Of a stretch of 64,000 bases of DNA, positions 24,291-32,648 are shown one piece after another; position 1 is the first letter of the stretch, and each line of letters begins with the position of its first letter. Source of the DNA: Lysobacter enzymogenes. Its GTDB lineage: Bacteria; Pseudomonadota; Gammaproteobacteria; Xanthomonadales; Xanthomonadaceae. The notes beneath the pieces were generated by a model. It saw only the letters and a list, made by a program, of their open reading frames with translations. It had not been told where the DNA came from and did no database searches. Position numbers and translations under genes: made by a program. The stretch is from assembly GCF_023617245.1 (NCBI RefSeq), contig NZ_CP067396.1:1984001-2048000 (forward strand). The letters run 5' to 3'.

Positions 24291-26411
24291 TCACCAGATG
24301 ATCACCTGCTTGTCGCCCTCGCGCACCATCGGCTGGCCCGGCTTGCACGAGAACGCGGCCGCGAACGACGGCAGGTTCGACGGCGCGCCGATCGCGCGGA
24401 AGTTGGCGAGCGCGTGCTCGTCGGTCTGCAGGCGCATCTTCTCCTCGTCCGGGGTGAAGTTGCGGCGCCACACCGTGGCCCAGTTGAGGAAGAAGCGCTG
24501 GTCGCGGGTCAGGCCGTCGGTCTTCGGGTCCGGGGTCTCGCCCGCGGCCTTCTTCATCGCGTCGTACGCGGTGGCCAGGCCGCCGAGGTCGGCGATGTTC
24601 TCGCCCAGGGTGTGGGTGCCGTTGACCTTCTGGCCGCCGATCGCGGTGTAGCCGTCGAACTGCTTGATCAGCTTGCCGGTCAGGCCCGAGAACGCCTTGG
24701 CGTCGGACGGCGCCCACCACACTTCCATGTTGCCGGTCGGGCCGAAGCGCGAACCCTGGTCGTCGTAGCCGTGGGTCATCTCATGGCCGATCACCGCGCC
24801 GATGCCGCCGTAGTTGGCCGCGTCGTCGGCCTTGGGATCGAAGAACGGCGGCTGCAGGATCGCGGCCGGGAACACGATCTCGTTCTGCAGCGGGTTGTAG
24901 TAGGCGTTGACCGTCTGCGGGCTCATGCCCCACTCGGTCTTGTCGACCGGCTTGCCGACCTTGCTCAGGTTCCACTTGTAGTTGAACTCGTTGGCCGCCT
25001 TGACGTTGGCGTAGTAGCTGTCGCGGCTGGTCGCCAGGCCGCTCCAGTCGCGCCACTTGTCCGGGTAGCCGATCTTGGGGGTGAAGCCGGCCCACTTCTC
25101 CAGCGCCTTCTTCTTGGTGTCGGCGCTCATCCACGACAGGTTCTCGATGCGCACCTTCAGCGCCTGGCGCAGGTTCTCCACCAGCGCCTGCATGCGCTGC
25201 TTGGATTCGGCCGGGAACGCGACCTTCACGTACAACTGGCCCATCGCTTCGCCGGCCTGGCCCTCGACGGTGTCGAGCACGCGCTTCCAGCGGTCCTTCA
25301 TTTCCTTCTGGCCGCGCAGGGTCTTGGAATAGAAGTTGAAGTTCTCCTGCACGAACGCGTCGGACAGGAACGGCGAGGCGCCGTCGATCGCGTGGAAGCG
25401 CAGGTAGGCCTGCCAGGCGGCGGCCGGGGTGTCGGCGATCATCTTGCTGACTTCCTGGTGGAAGCCCGGCACCGCCAGCGAGAACATCTTCGGCGCGGCC
25501 ACGCCCTGCGACTCGAAGAACTTGGTCCAGGAGAAGTTCGGGGTCAGCTCGTCGGCCTTGGCCGGGCTCAGCGGGTTGTAGTACAGCGAGACGTCGCGCG
25601 AGAGCTGCTCGCGGGTCTTGGAGGCCTTGGCCAGGCGGGTCTCGAACGCGATCACGTCCTTGGCCTGCTTGGCGGCGTCCTCGGGCTTGGCGCCGCCGAG
25701 TTCCAGCACCTTCGCCACGTGCTGTTCGTACGCGGCCAGCTTGTCCTTGAACTTGGCGTCGGTGTAGTACGGCGCGTCGGGCAGGCTCAGGCCGCCCTGC
25801 GAGGCGTAGGCGATGTTGTTGGCCGAATCCTTGAAGTCGGCCTCGGCGCCGAAGCCGAACAGCGGGTTGTCGCCGGTCGCGGCGGTCTCGCGCAGGTAGG
25901 CGGCGATCTTCTCGGGGCTGTCGATCGCGTCGATCTTGGCCAGGTCGCCCTTCAGCGGTTCCAGGCCCTGGGCGTTGATCTTGGCTTCGTCCATGCCGGT
26001 GGCCCACAGGTCGCCGACGATCTTCTCCACGCCGGTGGCCTTGGTGTCGGCCGCGGCCTGCTGGGCGAGCTGGTGCTGGACGTCGTTGGAACGCTCGTCG
26101 AGCATTTCGAACGCGCCCCAGGAGGTGCGGTCGCCCGGGATCGGGTTGGCCGCGAGCCACTTGCCGTTGGCGTAGCCGGCGAAGTCGACGCAGGCGTCCT
26201 TGCTGCTGTCCAGGTCGGCGATCTCGAAGCGGTTGACCTTCTGCAGCTTGCTCTCGTCGAGCGTCAGCGCGGCGGGTTCGGCCGGCTTGGCGGCGGCCTG
26301 GTCGGCGGCCGGCGCGTTCGCGGCCGGGGCTTCGGTTTTGCCGCCGCAGGCCGCCACGGCGGTGGCGATGGCGACGGACAACAACAGGACTTGCGGTTTC
26401 TTGAGGGTCAC
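24291..26411 (-). CDS. M13-family metallopeptidase, predicted lipoprotein
   Basis: 706 residues from a GTG start at 26411 with GGAG 7 nt upstream. The N-terminus is a lipoprotein signal (LLLSVAIATAVAACGGK, lipobox VAAC). Zinc site intact: HEMTH (His543, Glu544, His547) in IGHEMTHGYDDQG and Glu604 in GENIADLGGLATAYDAM. The substrate-binding motif VNAYYNPLQNEIVFPAA and the C-terminal CKPGQPMVREGDKQVIIW are also conserved. It is expected to be an envelope-anchored neprilysin-like oligopeptidase. It is about as similar to the gene at 26672 as a recent duplicate: long identical stretches such as IENLSWMSADTKKKALEKW. Confidence 0.95.
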   Translation of the reverse strand: MTLKKPQVLLLSVAIATAVAACGGKTEAPAANAPAADQAAAKPAEPAALTLDESKLQKVNRFEIADLDSSKDACVDFAGYANGKWLAANPIPGDRTSWGAFEMLDERSNDVQHQLAQQAAADTKATGVEKIVGDLWATGMDEAKINAQGLEPLKGDLAKIDAIDSPEKIAAYLRETAATGDNPLFGFGAEADFKDSANNIAYASQGGLSLPDAPYYTDAKFKDKLAAYEQHVAKVLELGGAKPEDAAKQAKDVIAFETRLAKASKTREQLSRDVSLYYNPLSPAKADELTPNFSWTKFFESQGVAAPKMFSLAVPGFHQEVSKMIADTPAAAWQAYLRFHAIDGASPFLSDAFVQENFNFYSKTLRGQKEMKDRWKRVLDTVEGQAGEAMGQLYVKVAFPAESKQRMQALVENLRQALKVRIENLSWMSADTKKKALEKWAGFTPKIGYPDKWRDWSGLATSRDSYYANVKAANEFNYKWNLSKVGKPVDKTEWGMSPQTVNAYYNPLQNEIVFPAAILQPPFFDPKADDAANYGGIGAVIGHEMTHGYDDQGSRFGPTGNMEVWWAPSDAKAFSGLTGKLIKQFDGYTAIGGQKVNGTHTLGENIADLGGLATAYDAMKKAAGETPDPKTDGLTRDQRFFLNWATVWRRNFTPDEEKMRLQTDEHALANFRAIGAPSNLPSFAAAFSCKPGQPMVREGDKQVIIW

Positions 26412-26582
26412 AGCGGGCTCCGGCCGTAAGGCGTAGGCGTGAAACGAGGCGGGAATTGTGGCCGATTCCAGGGCGTCGCGGCAGGCGCGAGCCCCCGGCA
26501 CCGGGCCGACGATAGTCCGGCGGGGCGTGCCCGCAGGGTGTCGAAGGTCATGTGTGACGGCTTCGTAATGTTCAGGGAGGGC

Positions 26583-26668
26583 GGGACCGGGGACCGGGGA
26601 CCAGGGACCGGGGTCCGAGCAGAGCGGCAGATCGCCGGGCTTCTGGCGGGTCCCGGGTCCCCGGTCCC
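26583..26668. repeat. Family C hairpin abutting the third M13 stop codon
   Basis: Arms GGGACCGGGGACC (26583-26595) and GGTCCCCGGTCCC (26656-26668), with further imperfect pairing between. On the minus strand it begins 3 nt after the stop of the M13 gene at 26672. Confidence 0.8.
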
Positions 26669-26671
26669 GAG

Positions 26672-28777
26672 TCACCAAATGACGACCTGCTTGTCCGCCG
26701 TGCGCACCATCGCCTGGCCGGGCTTGCACGAGAACGCGGCGGCGTAGGCCGGCAGGTTCGACGGCGCGCCGATCGCGCGCAGGTCGCTGGGGGCGTGCGG
26801 GTTGGAGGCGACCAGCACCTTGAGCAGGTCCGGCGTGTAGCGGTCGCGCCAGCTCATCGCATAGCTCATGAAGAAGCGCTGGTCGCGGCTGAAGCCGTCG
26901 GTCTTGGGATCGGGCGTGTCGCCGACGGCCCGATGCATGGCGTCGTAGGCGGTGGCCAGGCCGCCGAGGTCGGCGATGTTCTCGCCCAGGGTCAGCTTGC
27001 CGTTGACCTTCAGCCCCGGCGCCGCCTCGTAACCGTCGAACTGCTCGATCAGCTTCTGGCTGCGCGCGGCGAAGCCCTTGGCGTCGGCCGGCGTCCACCA
27101 GTCGGCGAGGTTGCCGCGGGCGTCGAAGCGCGCGCCCTGGTCGTCGTAACCGTGGGTCATCTCATGGCCGATCACCGCGCCGATGCCGCCGTAGTTGGCC
27201 GCGTCGTCGGCCTTGGGATCGAAGAACGGCGGCTGCAGGATCGCGGCCGGGAACACGATCTCGTTCTGCAGCGGGTTGTAGTAGGCGTTGACCGTCTGCG
27301 GGCTCATGTTCCATTCGGTCTTGTCGACCGGCTGGCCGATCTTGCCCAGGCGCCACTTGTAGTTGAATTCGTTGGCGGCCATGACGTTGGCGTAGTAGCT
27401 GTCGCGGCCGGTCGCCAGGCCGCTCCAGTCGCGCCATTTGTCCGGGTAGCCGATCTTCGGGGTGAAGCTGGCCCACTTCTCCAGCGCCTTCTTCTTGGTG
27501 TCGGCGCTCATCCACGACAGATTCTCGATGCGCGCCTTCAACGCGGTGCGCAGCTGCTGCACCAGCGCCTCGGTCTGGGCCTTGGCGTCCGGCGGGAACG
27601 CGACCTTGACGTAGAGCTGGCCCATCGCCTCGCCGGCCTGGTCGTCGATGCCGCCGAGCACGCGCTTCCAGCGCGCCTTGGGCTCCTTCTGGCCGAGCAT
27701 GGTCTTGGCGTGGAATTCGAAGTTCTCGGCGACGAAAGCGTCGCCGAGGTAGGGCGAGGCGTTGTCGACGGCGTGGTAGCGCAGGAACGCGCGCCAGGTC
27801 GCCGGCGGTACGTCGGCGATCATCTTGCTGACTTCCTGGTGGAAGCCGGGCACCGCCAGCGAGAACGTCTTCGGCGCGGCCACGCCTTGCGATTCGAAGA
27901 ATTGGGTCCAGGAGAAATTCGGAGTCAGCTCGTCGGCCTTGGCCGGGCTGATCGGGTTGTAGTACAGGGCGACGTCGCGCGAGAACTGCTCGCTCGACAG
28001 CGACACCCGCGCCAGCCGGGTCTCGAATTCGAGCACGGCCTTGGCCTGCGCTTGCGCGTCGGCGGCGCTGGCGCCGGCCAGCTCCAGCACCTTGGCGATG
28101 TGCTTGCCGTAGGCGGCGAGCTTGTCGCGCTTGTCGGCGTCGAAGTAATAGCCGCGGTCGGGCAGGCCGAGCCCGCCTTGCACGGCGTAGGCCATGTTCA
28201 CCGCGGAATTCTTGAAGTCGGCCTCCGGCGAGAAGTCGAACAGCACGTTGCGGCCGAGCGCGGCGCTGTCGCGCAGGTAGGCCGACAGGCGCTCGGGCGA
28301 ATCCACCGCGTCGATCGCCGCCAGTTCGTCCTTCAGCGGCGCCAGGCCCTGGGCGTTGATCTTGGCCTCGTCCATGCCGGTGGCCCACAGGTCGCCGATC
28401 AGTTTCTCCACGCCGGCGGCCTTGGCGTCGCCGGCGGCCTGTTCGGCGAGCTGGCGCTGGATCGCCAGCGAGCGTTCGGCCAGCACGTCGGACACGCCCC
28501 ACGAGGAGCGGTCGCCGGGGATCGGGTTGGCCGCGAACCACTTGGCGTTGACGTAGCCGGTGAGGCTGTCGCAGGCGTTGTGGGACGGGTCCAGGTCGGT
28601 CGCGGCGAAGCGCACCGGCTGCGGCAGCTTGGATTCGTCGAGCGCGAGCGCGGCGGCGGGCGCCGGGGCCTGGGCTTGCGGCGCGGCCGCCGGCGCGGAC
28701 GGTTCGGGCTTGGCGCAGGCGGTCGCCGCGGCGGCGAGGGCCAGCGGCAGCAACAGGCGGCGGGGGCGGAGGGTCAT
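26672..28777 (-). CDS. M13-family metallopeptidase, predicted lipoprotein
   Basis: 701 residues from ATG 28777 (ribosome site GGGAG, 8 nt upstream; an upstream ATG at 28825 is less likely). The signal peptide MTLRPRRLLLPLALAAAATA ends at a possible lipobox Cys (TAC-AKPEPSAP). Zinc site intact: HEMTH (His538, His542) in IGHEMTHGYDDQGARF and Glu599 in GENIADLGGLATAYDAM; VNAYYNPLQNEIVFPAA is present. It is a close paralogue of the neighbour at 24291 and the first gene of the tandem. The roughly 260-bp gap to the next gene holds a family C hairpin, so the three genes may be separate transcripts. Confidence 0.95.
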   Translation of the reverse strand: MTLRPRRLLLPLALAAAATACAKPEPSAPAAAPQAQAPAPAAALALDESKLPQPVRFAATDLDPSHNACDSLTGYVNAKWFAANPIPGDRSSWGVSDVLAERSLAIQRQLAEQAAGDAKAAGVEKLIGDLWATGMDEAKINAQGLAPLKDELAAIDAVDSPERLSAYLRDSAALGRNVLFDFSPEADFKNSAVNMAYAVQGGLGLPDRGYYFDADKRDKLAAYGKHIAKVLELAGASAADAQAQAKAVLEFETRLARVSLSSEQFSRDVALYYNPISPAKADELTPNFSWTQFFESQGVAAPKTFSLAVPGFHQEVSKMIADVPPATWRAFLRYHAVDNASPYLGDAFVAENFEFHAKTMLGQKEPKARWKRVLGGIDDQAGEAMGQLYVKVAFPPDAKAQTEALVQQLRTALKARIENLSWMSADTKKKALEKWASFTPKIGYPDKWRDWSGLATGRDSYYANVMAANEFNYKWRLGKIGQPVDKTEWNMSPQTVNAYYNPLQNEIVFPAAILQPPFFDPKADDAANYGGIGAVIGHEMTHGYDDQGARFDARGNLADWWTPADAKGFAARSQKLIEQFDGYEAAPGLKVNGKLTLGENIADLGGLATAYDAMHRAVGDTPDPKTDGFSRDQRFFMSYAMSWRDRYTPDLLKVLVASNPHAPSDLRAIGAPSNLPAYAAAFSCKPGQAMVRTADKQVVIW

Positions 28778-29093
28778 CGCGGAAACTCCCTGAAGGCATG
28801 GAACGGTCGCGGCGCGGGCGCGCAACCCCGCGATGATGGACCCGGCGGCCGCCGGGGGAGGGTGTCTTCAGTCACGTGGGGTGGCGGGCGGCTTTGCCCG
28901 ATGCGGGCTTTGCGGCGAGGTGGGGGTCGCTTCGGTTCCGATGTCTTGCGATCCGTTCGCGGCGATCCGAACCAAGAGCATCGGGACTGAAGTCCCTCCC
29001 ACGACCGCCCGCCGCCGCGAAACCTTCCTCGCCGGCCGCATGCTAATTTCGGCGCACGCCGCGGCCCCCGCCGCGGCCGAGGAGTCCGATCCG
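28778..29093. other. 316-bp divergent gap with one family A repeat copy
   Basis: It separates the third M13 gene (minus) from the beta-CASP hydrolase (plus). The only structure I see is an inverted family A copy at 28978-29002 (GGGACTGAAGTCCC core), preceded by the GGCGATCCGAACCAAGAGC segment typical of the family. A poor left partner may lie near 28876. Confidence 0.65.
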
Positions 29094-30473
29094 ATGCGAG
29101 TGCATTTCCACGGCGCGGCCGGCGAGGTCACCGGTTCGCTGCACGAAGTCGAAGCCGCCGGCCATCGCCTGCTGCTCGACTGCGGCATGATCCAGGGCAG
29201 CCCCGAAGCCGAGCGCCGCAACCTCGATCCGTTCGGTTTCGACGCCGCCGCGCTCGACGCGCTGGTGATCAGCCACGCCCACATCGACCACATCGGCCGG
29301 GTGCCGCTGCTGCTCAAGCGCGGGTTCCGCGGCGAGATCCACGCCCAGCAGGCCACCGCCGAGCTGATGCGGATCATGCTGCTGGATTCGGCGTCCATCG
29401 CCGAAAGCGAAGCCGAGCGCGGCAACCGCCGGCGTCGCGCCGGCGAGCCGGAACTGCAACCGCTGTACACCCGCGAGGACGTGGAGGAAACGATGCGCCG
29501 GGTGCGCCCGCTGCGCTACGGCAGCGACAGCGACAGCGAGATCCTGCCCGGCGTGCGGCTGACCTTGCGCGAGGCCGGCCACATCCTCGGCTCGTCGGTG
29601 GTGGAACTGCGCGCCGACGGCCGCACCCTGGTGTTCTCCGGCGACCTCGGCCCGAAGGGCACGCCGATCCTGCGCGATCCCGAACCCATCGCCGCCGCCG
29701 ACCTGGTGCTGATGGAATCCACGTACGGCGACCGCCTGCACAAGGACCGCGCCGAAACCATCCTCGAACTCGGCCGCATTCTCGACGCGGCCTGGAACGA
29801 CGGCGGCAACGTGCTGATCCCGGCGTTCGCGGTCGGCCGCAGCCAGGAACTGCTGTACTGGTTCGCCAAGTACTGGGACGAGTGGAAGCTCTCGCGCTGG
29901 AAGATCTTCCTCGACAGCCCGATGGCGGCCAAGGTGGTCGCCGTCTACGACCGCCACGCCGAACTGTTCGACGAGGACGCGGCGAAGGTGTGGAAGGAAA
30001 AGCCCAACCCGTTCGACCTGCCCAATCTGCACCTGACCGTATCGGCCCAGGAGTCGATGGCGATCAATGCGATCGAACGCGGCGCGATCGTCATCGCCGG
30101 TTCCGGCATGGCCAACGCCGGCCGCATCCTGCACCACTTCCGCCAGAACCTCGACAAGCCGCAGACCCATGTGGTGTTCGTCGGTTACCAGGCCGAGGGC
30201 ACGGTCGGCCGGCGCCTGGTCGAAGGCGCGCAGTGGGTGCGCATCCACGGCCGCGACATCCGCGCGCGCGCGCAGCGCCACACCATCGGCGGGCTGTCGG
30301 CGCACACCGACCAGCACGGCCTGATCGAGTGGTACGGCGCGATCGCCGGGCATCCGCCGCTGGCGCTGGTGCACGGCGAGGACAAGGCGCGCGAAGCGCT
30401 GGCGGGCGAGATCGGCCAACGCTTCGGCACCCGCGCGGTGCTGGCGCGGCCGGGCCTGACGTTGCAGGTTTGA
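29094..30473 (+). CDS. Beta-CASP metallo-beta-lactamase-fold hydrolase (RNA-processing type)
   Basis: 459 residues from ATG 29094 (ribosome site GAGGAG, 9 nt upstream). Metal site SHAHIDHIGRVP near 62-68 (HxHxDH), plus EAGHILGSS and FSGDLG. The beta-CASP insertion (about 200-390: IPAFAVGRSQELLY, IFLDSPMA, SGMANAGRILHHF) is followed by the C-terminal RMMBL motif (GYQAEGTVGRRLVEGAQ, IGGLSAHTDQHGL, LVHGEDKAREAL). This is the domain order of YSH1/CPSF-73-like bacterial proteins, thought to be RNases. The in-vivo substrate is unknown. Confidence 0.93.
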   Translation: MRVHFHGAAGEVTGSLHEVEAAGHRLLLDCGMIQGSPEAERRNLDPFGFDAAALDALVISHAHIDHIGRVPLLLKRGFRGEIHAQQATAELMRIMLLDSASIAESEAERGNRRRRAGEPELQPLYTREDVEETMRRVRPLRYGSDSDSEILPGVRLTLREAGHILGSSVVELRADGRTLVFSGDLGPKGTPILRDPEPIAAADLVLMESTYGDRLHKDRAETILELGRILDAAWNDGGNVLIPAFAVGRSQELLYWFAKYWDEWKLSRWKIFLDSPMAAKVVAVYDRHAELFDEDAAKVWKEKPNPFDLPNLHLTVSAQESMAINAIERGAIVIAGSGMANAGRILHHFRQNLDKPQTHVVFVGYQAEGTVGRRLVEGAQWVRIHGRDIRARAQRHTIGGLSAHTDQHGLIEWYGAIAGHPPLALVHGEDKAREALAGEIGQRFGTRAVLARPGLTLQV

Positions 30474-30481
30474 ACCCGGCC

Positions 30482-31186
30482 ATGAGCGATGCCATGAGCG
30501 ATACGAACGCGAACGCCAACGGTTGCGACGGCGTCGATCCCAAGCAGCGCGTCGGCGCGGCCTTCGACGCGGACGCGATGCAACGCGCGCGCGAGCTGAC
30601 CTGGCAGGCGGTGGAGCGCATCCGCGCGCGGATCGCGCCGGGGATGCGCGAATCGCAGGCGCGCGAGATGGGCCAGCGCACCCTGGTCGAGATGGGCATG
30701 GGCCGGATCTGGCACCCGCTACTGATCCGCTTCGGCGCCAACACCCTCAAGACCTTCCGCGAGCGCTCCGAGGGCGATCCGGAACTCGGCGCGAACGATA
30801 TCTACTTCATCGACATGGGCGTGGTCTGGAACGGCCACGAAGGCGATTCGGGCGATACGTTCGTGGTCGGCGACGATGCGGACATGCACGCCTGCGCCGC
30901 CGCCGCGCGGCAGTTGTTCGACGAAGTCGCGCAGCGCTGGCGCGAGCGCGGCGCCAGCGGGCCGCAGCTGTACGGTTACGCGCAGGAACGCGCGCAGGCG
31001 CTGGGCTGGCGGCTGAACCTCGACATCCAGGGCCACCGGGTCAGCGACTTCCCGCATGCGGTGTACCGCGCCGGCGACCTCGGCGAGTTCGAAGGCACGC
31101 CGGCGCCGGGGCTGTGGATCCTGGAAATCCAGATCGCCCACCCCGAGCGGCCGTTCGGGGCGTTCTACGAGGATCTGCTGGTCTAG
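30482..31186 (+). CDS. M24-family (aminopeptidase P/creatinase-like) protein
   Basis: 234 residues. It is a single pita-bread domain with RIRARIAPGMRESQAREMG, HPLLIRFGANTLKTF, then IYFIDMGVVWNGHEGDSGDTF (two metal Asp), GHRVSDFPH (metal His) and LWILEIQIAHPERPFGAFYE (metal Glu). It lacks the N-terminal domain of full aminopeptidase P. Most ligands are recognisable, so it is likely a metal-dependent hydrolase, but its specificity is open. ATG 30482 and 30494 are both possible. It starts 8 nt after the beta-CASP gene, so the two are probably co-transcribed. Confidence 0.85.
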   Translation: MSDAMSDTNANANGCDGVDPKQRVGAAFDADAMQRARELTWQAVERIRARIAPGMRESQAREMGQRTLVEMGMGRIWHPLLIRFGANTLKTFRERSEGDPELGANDIYFIDMGVVWNGHEGDSGDTFVVGDDADMHACAAAARQLFDEVAQRWRERGASGPQLYGYAQERAQALGWRLNLDIQGHRVSDFPHAVYRAGDLGEFEGTPAPGLWILEIQIAHPERPFGAFYEDLLV

Positions 31187-31239
31187 CGGCGCGCGGCGCG
31201 CCCGCCGGCAGGGAAGCGGACGGATCGCAGGAGGCAGGG

Positions 31240-31806
31240 ATGAACGTGCGGTTGCGCAAACGCGTGGTGGGCGCGGTCGTCGCGGTCGGGTTTCTGGCCT
31301 CGATCGTGTGGCTGCTGCACCTGGTGCTGGGACCGCATTGCACTCCGCATGCGCGGGTGCAGGCGCAGGTGGCGATACTCGGCGAAAAGGTCCGCGCCTT
31401 CCGCTGCGACGTCGGCTTCCTGCCCGGGGCGCTGTCGACGCTGGCCGCCGGCGACCTGCCTTACGGCCGTTACGCGAACGAGTACGACCTGACCGACAGC
31501 TGGGGCCGCGCGCTCTACTACGCCTCCGACGACCGCCAGGGCCGCTTCGCCCTGTTCTCGCTGGGGCGCGACGGATTGCCCGGCGGTCGCGACGAGGACG
31601 CGGACATCGTGTTCGAGGGCAGCCTGGCGCCGCTGGACCGCGAGATCTGGCGCAACCGCGGCTCGCCGGTGCAGGCCATCGATTGCAGCGCGTACCGGTC
31701 GCCGCCGCAACCGTCGCTGATGCTGCGCCAGGCCGCAGCCGCCGAAGCGGCCAAGCCGGCGCCGCGGCGCGGCGATGACGCCAGCGGATGCCGGCGCGAT
31801 CGATAG
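31240..31806 (+). CDS. GspG-like pseudopilin-domain protein
   Basis: 188 residues; ATG 31240 follows AGGAGG. One N-terminal membrane span (VVGAVVAVGFLASIVWLLHL), then the type II major pseudopilin C-domain pattern: AFRCDVGFLPGALSTLAAGD, LTDSWGRALYYASDDRQGRF, LFSLGRDGLPGGRDEDADIV, which resembles the calcium-site region of GspG. There is no prepilin peptidase site (GFTLIE-like) at the N-terminus, and no gsp genes are nearby. It is more likely an inner-membrane protein using a GspG-like domain than a working pseudopilin. The C-terminus is a charged tail. Confidence 0.75.
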   Translation: MNVRLRKRVVGAVVAVGFLASIVWLLHLVLGPHCTPHARVQAQVAILGEKVRAFRCDVGFLPGALSTLAAGDLPYGRYANEYDLTDSWGRALYYASDDRQGRFALFSLGRDGLPGGRDEDADIVFEGSLAPLDREIWRNRGSPVQAIDCSAYRSPPQPSLMLRQAAAAEAAKPAPRRGDDASGCRRDR

Positions 31807-31929
31807 CGCGCGATCGCTGCGTTGCGATGCGGCGATTGCGAAGAATTTACGCGCGCCGTCGCCGGCCGGCATGGCGGCTTTATGCGGCCGGCGCGCACGC
31901 TGCGCGCATCTCCCCATCGTCACCAACGC

Positions 31930-32349
31930 ATGAGCATCCTGATCCTGCAAGGCCGCCATTCGGCTGCGCTGCCGCTGCAATCGCAACTGCTGACCGAACT
32001 GCGCCGGCTCGCGCAGGCGGTCGGCCGCCACCTCGAACTGCGGCCCTGCGCGGACCTGCGCGAACTGATCGGCAGCCTGCGCGCGGCGCGCCGGCGCGGC
32101 TGCGAGTTCGTCCTGCTCGACCCGGGCGAACTGGCGCCGCAGGCGCTGGCCAGCCCCGAGCCGCTGCGGCAGGCGCTGGACGAACTGCCCAGCGACTACA
32201 TCGAAGTGCACGCCGACAGCGCCACCACGCTCGACGAACGCTTGCGCGCGCGCGCCGCGCCGATCGCCACCATCGTCATCAACGGAGATCTGGCCGCGAG
32301 CTACCGCCTCGCCTTGGGCATCGCGCTGCGGCGGTTGGGACGGGCCTGA
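31930..32349 (+). CDS. AroQ-fold (type II dehydroquinase-like) protein without clear catalytic residues
   Basis: 139 residues, the usual AroQ length. The order of elements follows type II 3-dehydroquinate dehydratase: MSILILQGRH at the start (AroQ: ILVLNGPN), LRELIGSLRAARRRGCEFVL, LDPGELAP (AroQ: NPGAYTHTS), YIEVHAD (AroQ: VEVHLSN) and ASYRLALGIALRRLG at the end. The active-site Tyr in GTREP, the Asn-Pro and the His residues are not conserved. It is unlikely to be the shikimate enzyme. The function is unknown; it may bind a small molecule. Confidence 0.6.
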   Translation: MSILILQGRHSAALPLQSQLLTELRRLAQAVGRHLELRPCADLRELIGSLRAARRRGCEFVLLDPGELAPQALASPEPLRQALDELPSDYIEVHADSATTLDERLRARAAPIATIVINGDLAASYRLALGIALRRLGRA

Positions 32350-32648
32350 GCCGGCGGTCGCCGCCGATGGTCCGGCGTCGCAGGCGCGGCCGCGGCAGCG
32401 ACGCGAATTGGGCGCTCCATCGCATTCCGGCAGCCGCGGTCGCCGGCGGCGACGTAGGGTGTTTTCTACATAAGAAAGCGTTCTGAAGTTTTTTCCGATC
32501 GGTGTAGGGAGGGGCTTCGCCATCGGCGTTAGATCGAGTGAAAGGCGCATTTTTTGTGTCCTTTCATGATGTCGGGCGCGGCCCGCGCCAACCCCCTGCG
32601 GGTCGCGCCCGGCGTTTTTCGACCTTCCCCATTCGGAGCCGTTCCTGC

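Noticed and set aside
31240..31806. Part of a type II secretion operon
   Set aside because: No gsp/xps genes next to it and no prepilin cleavage motif.
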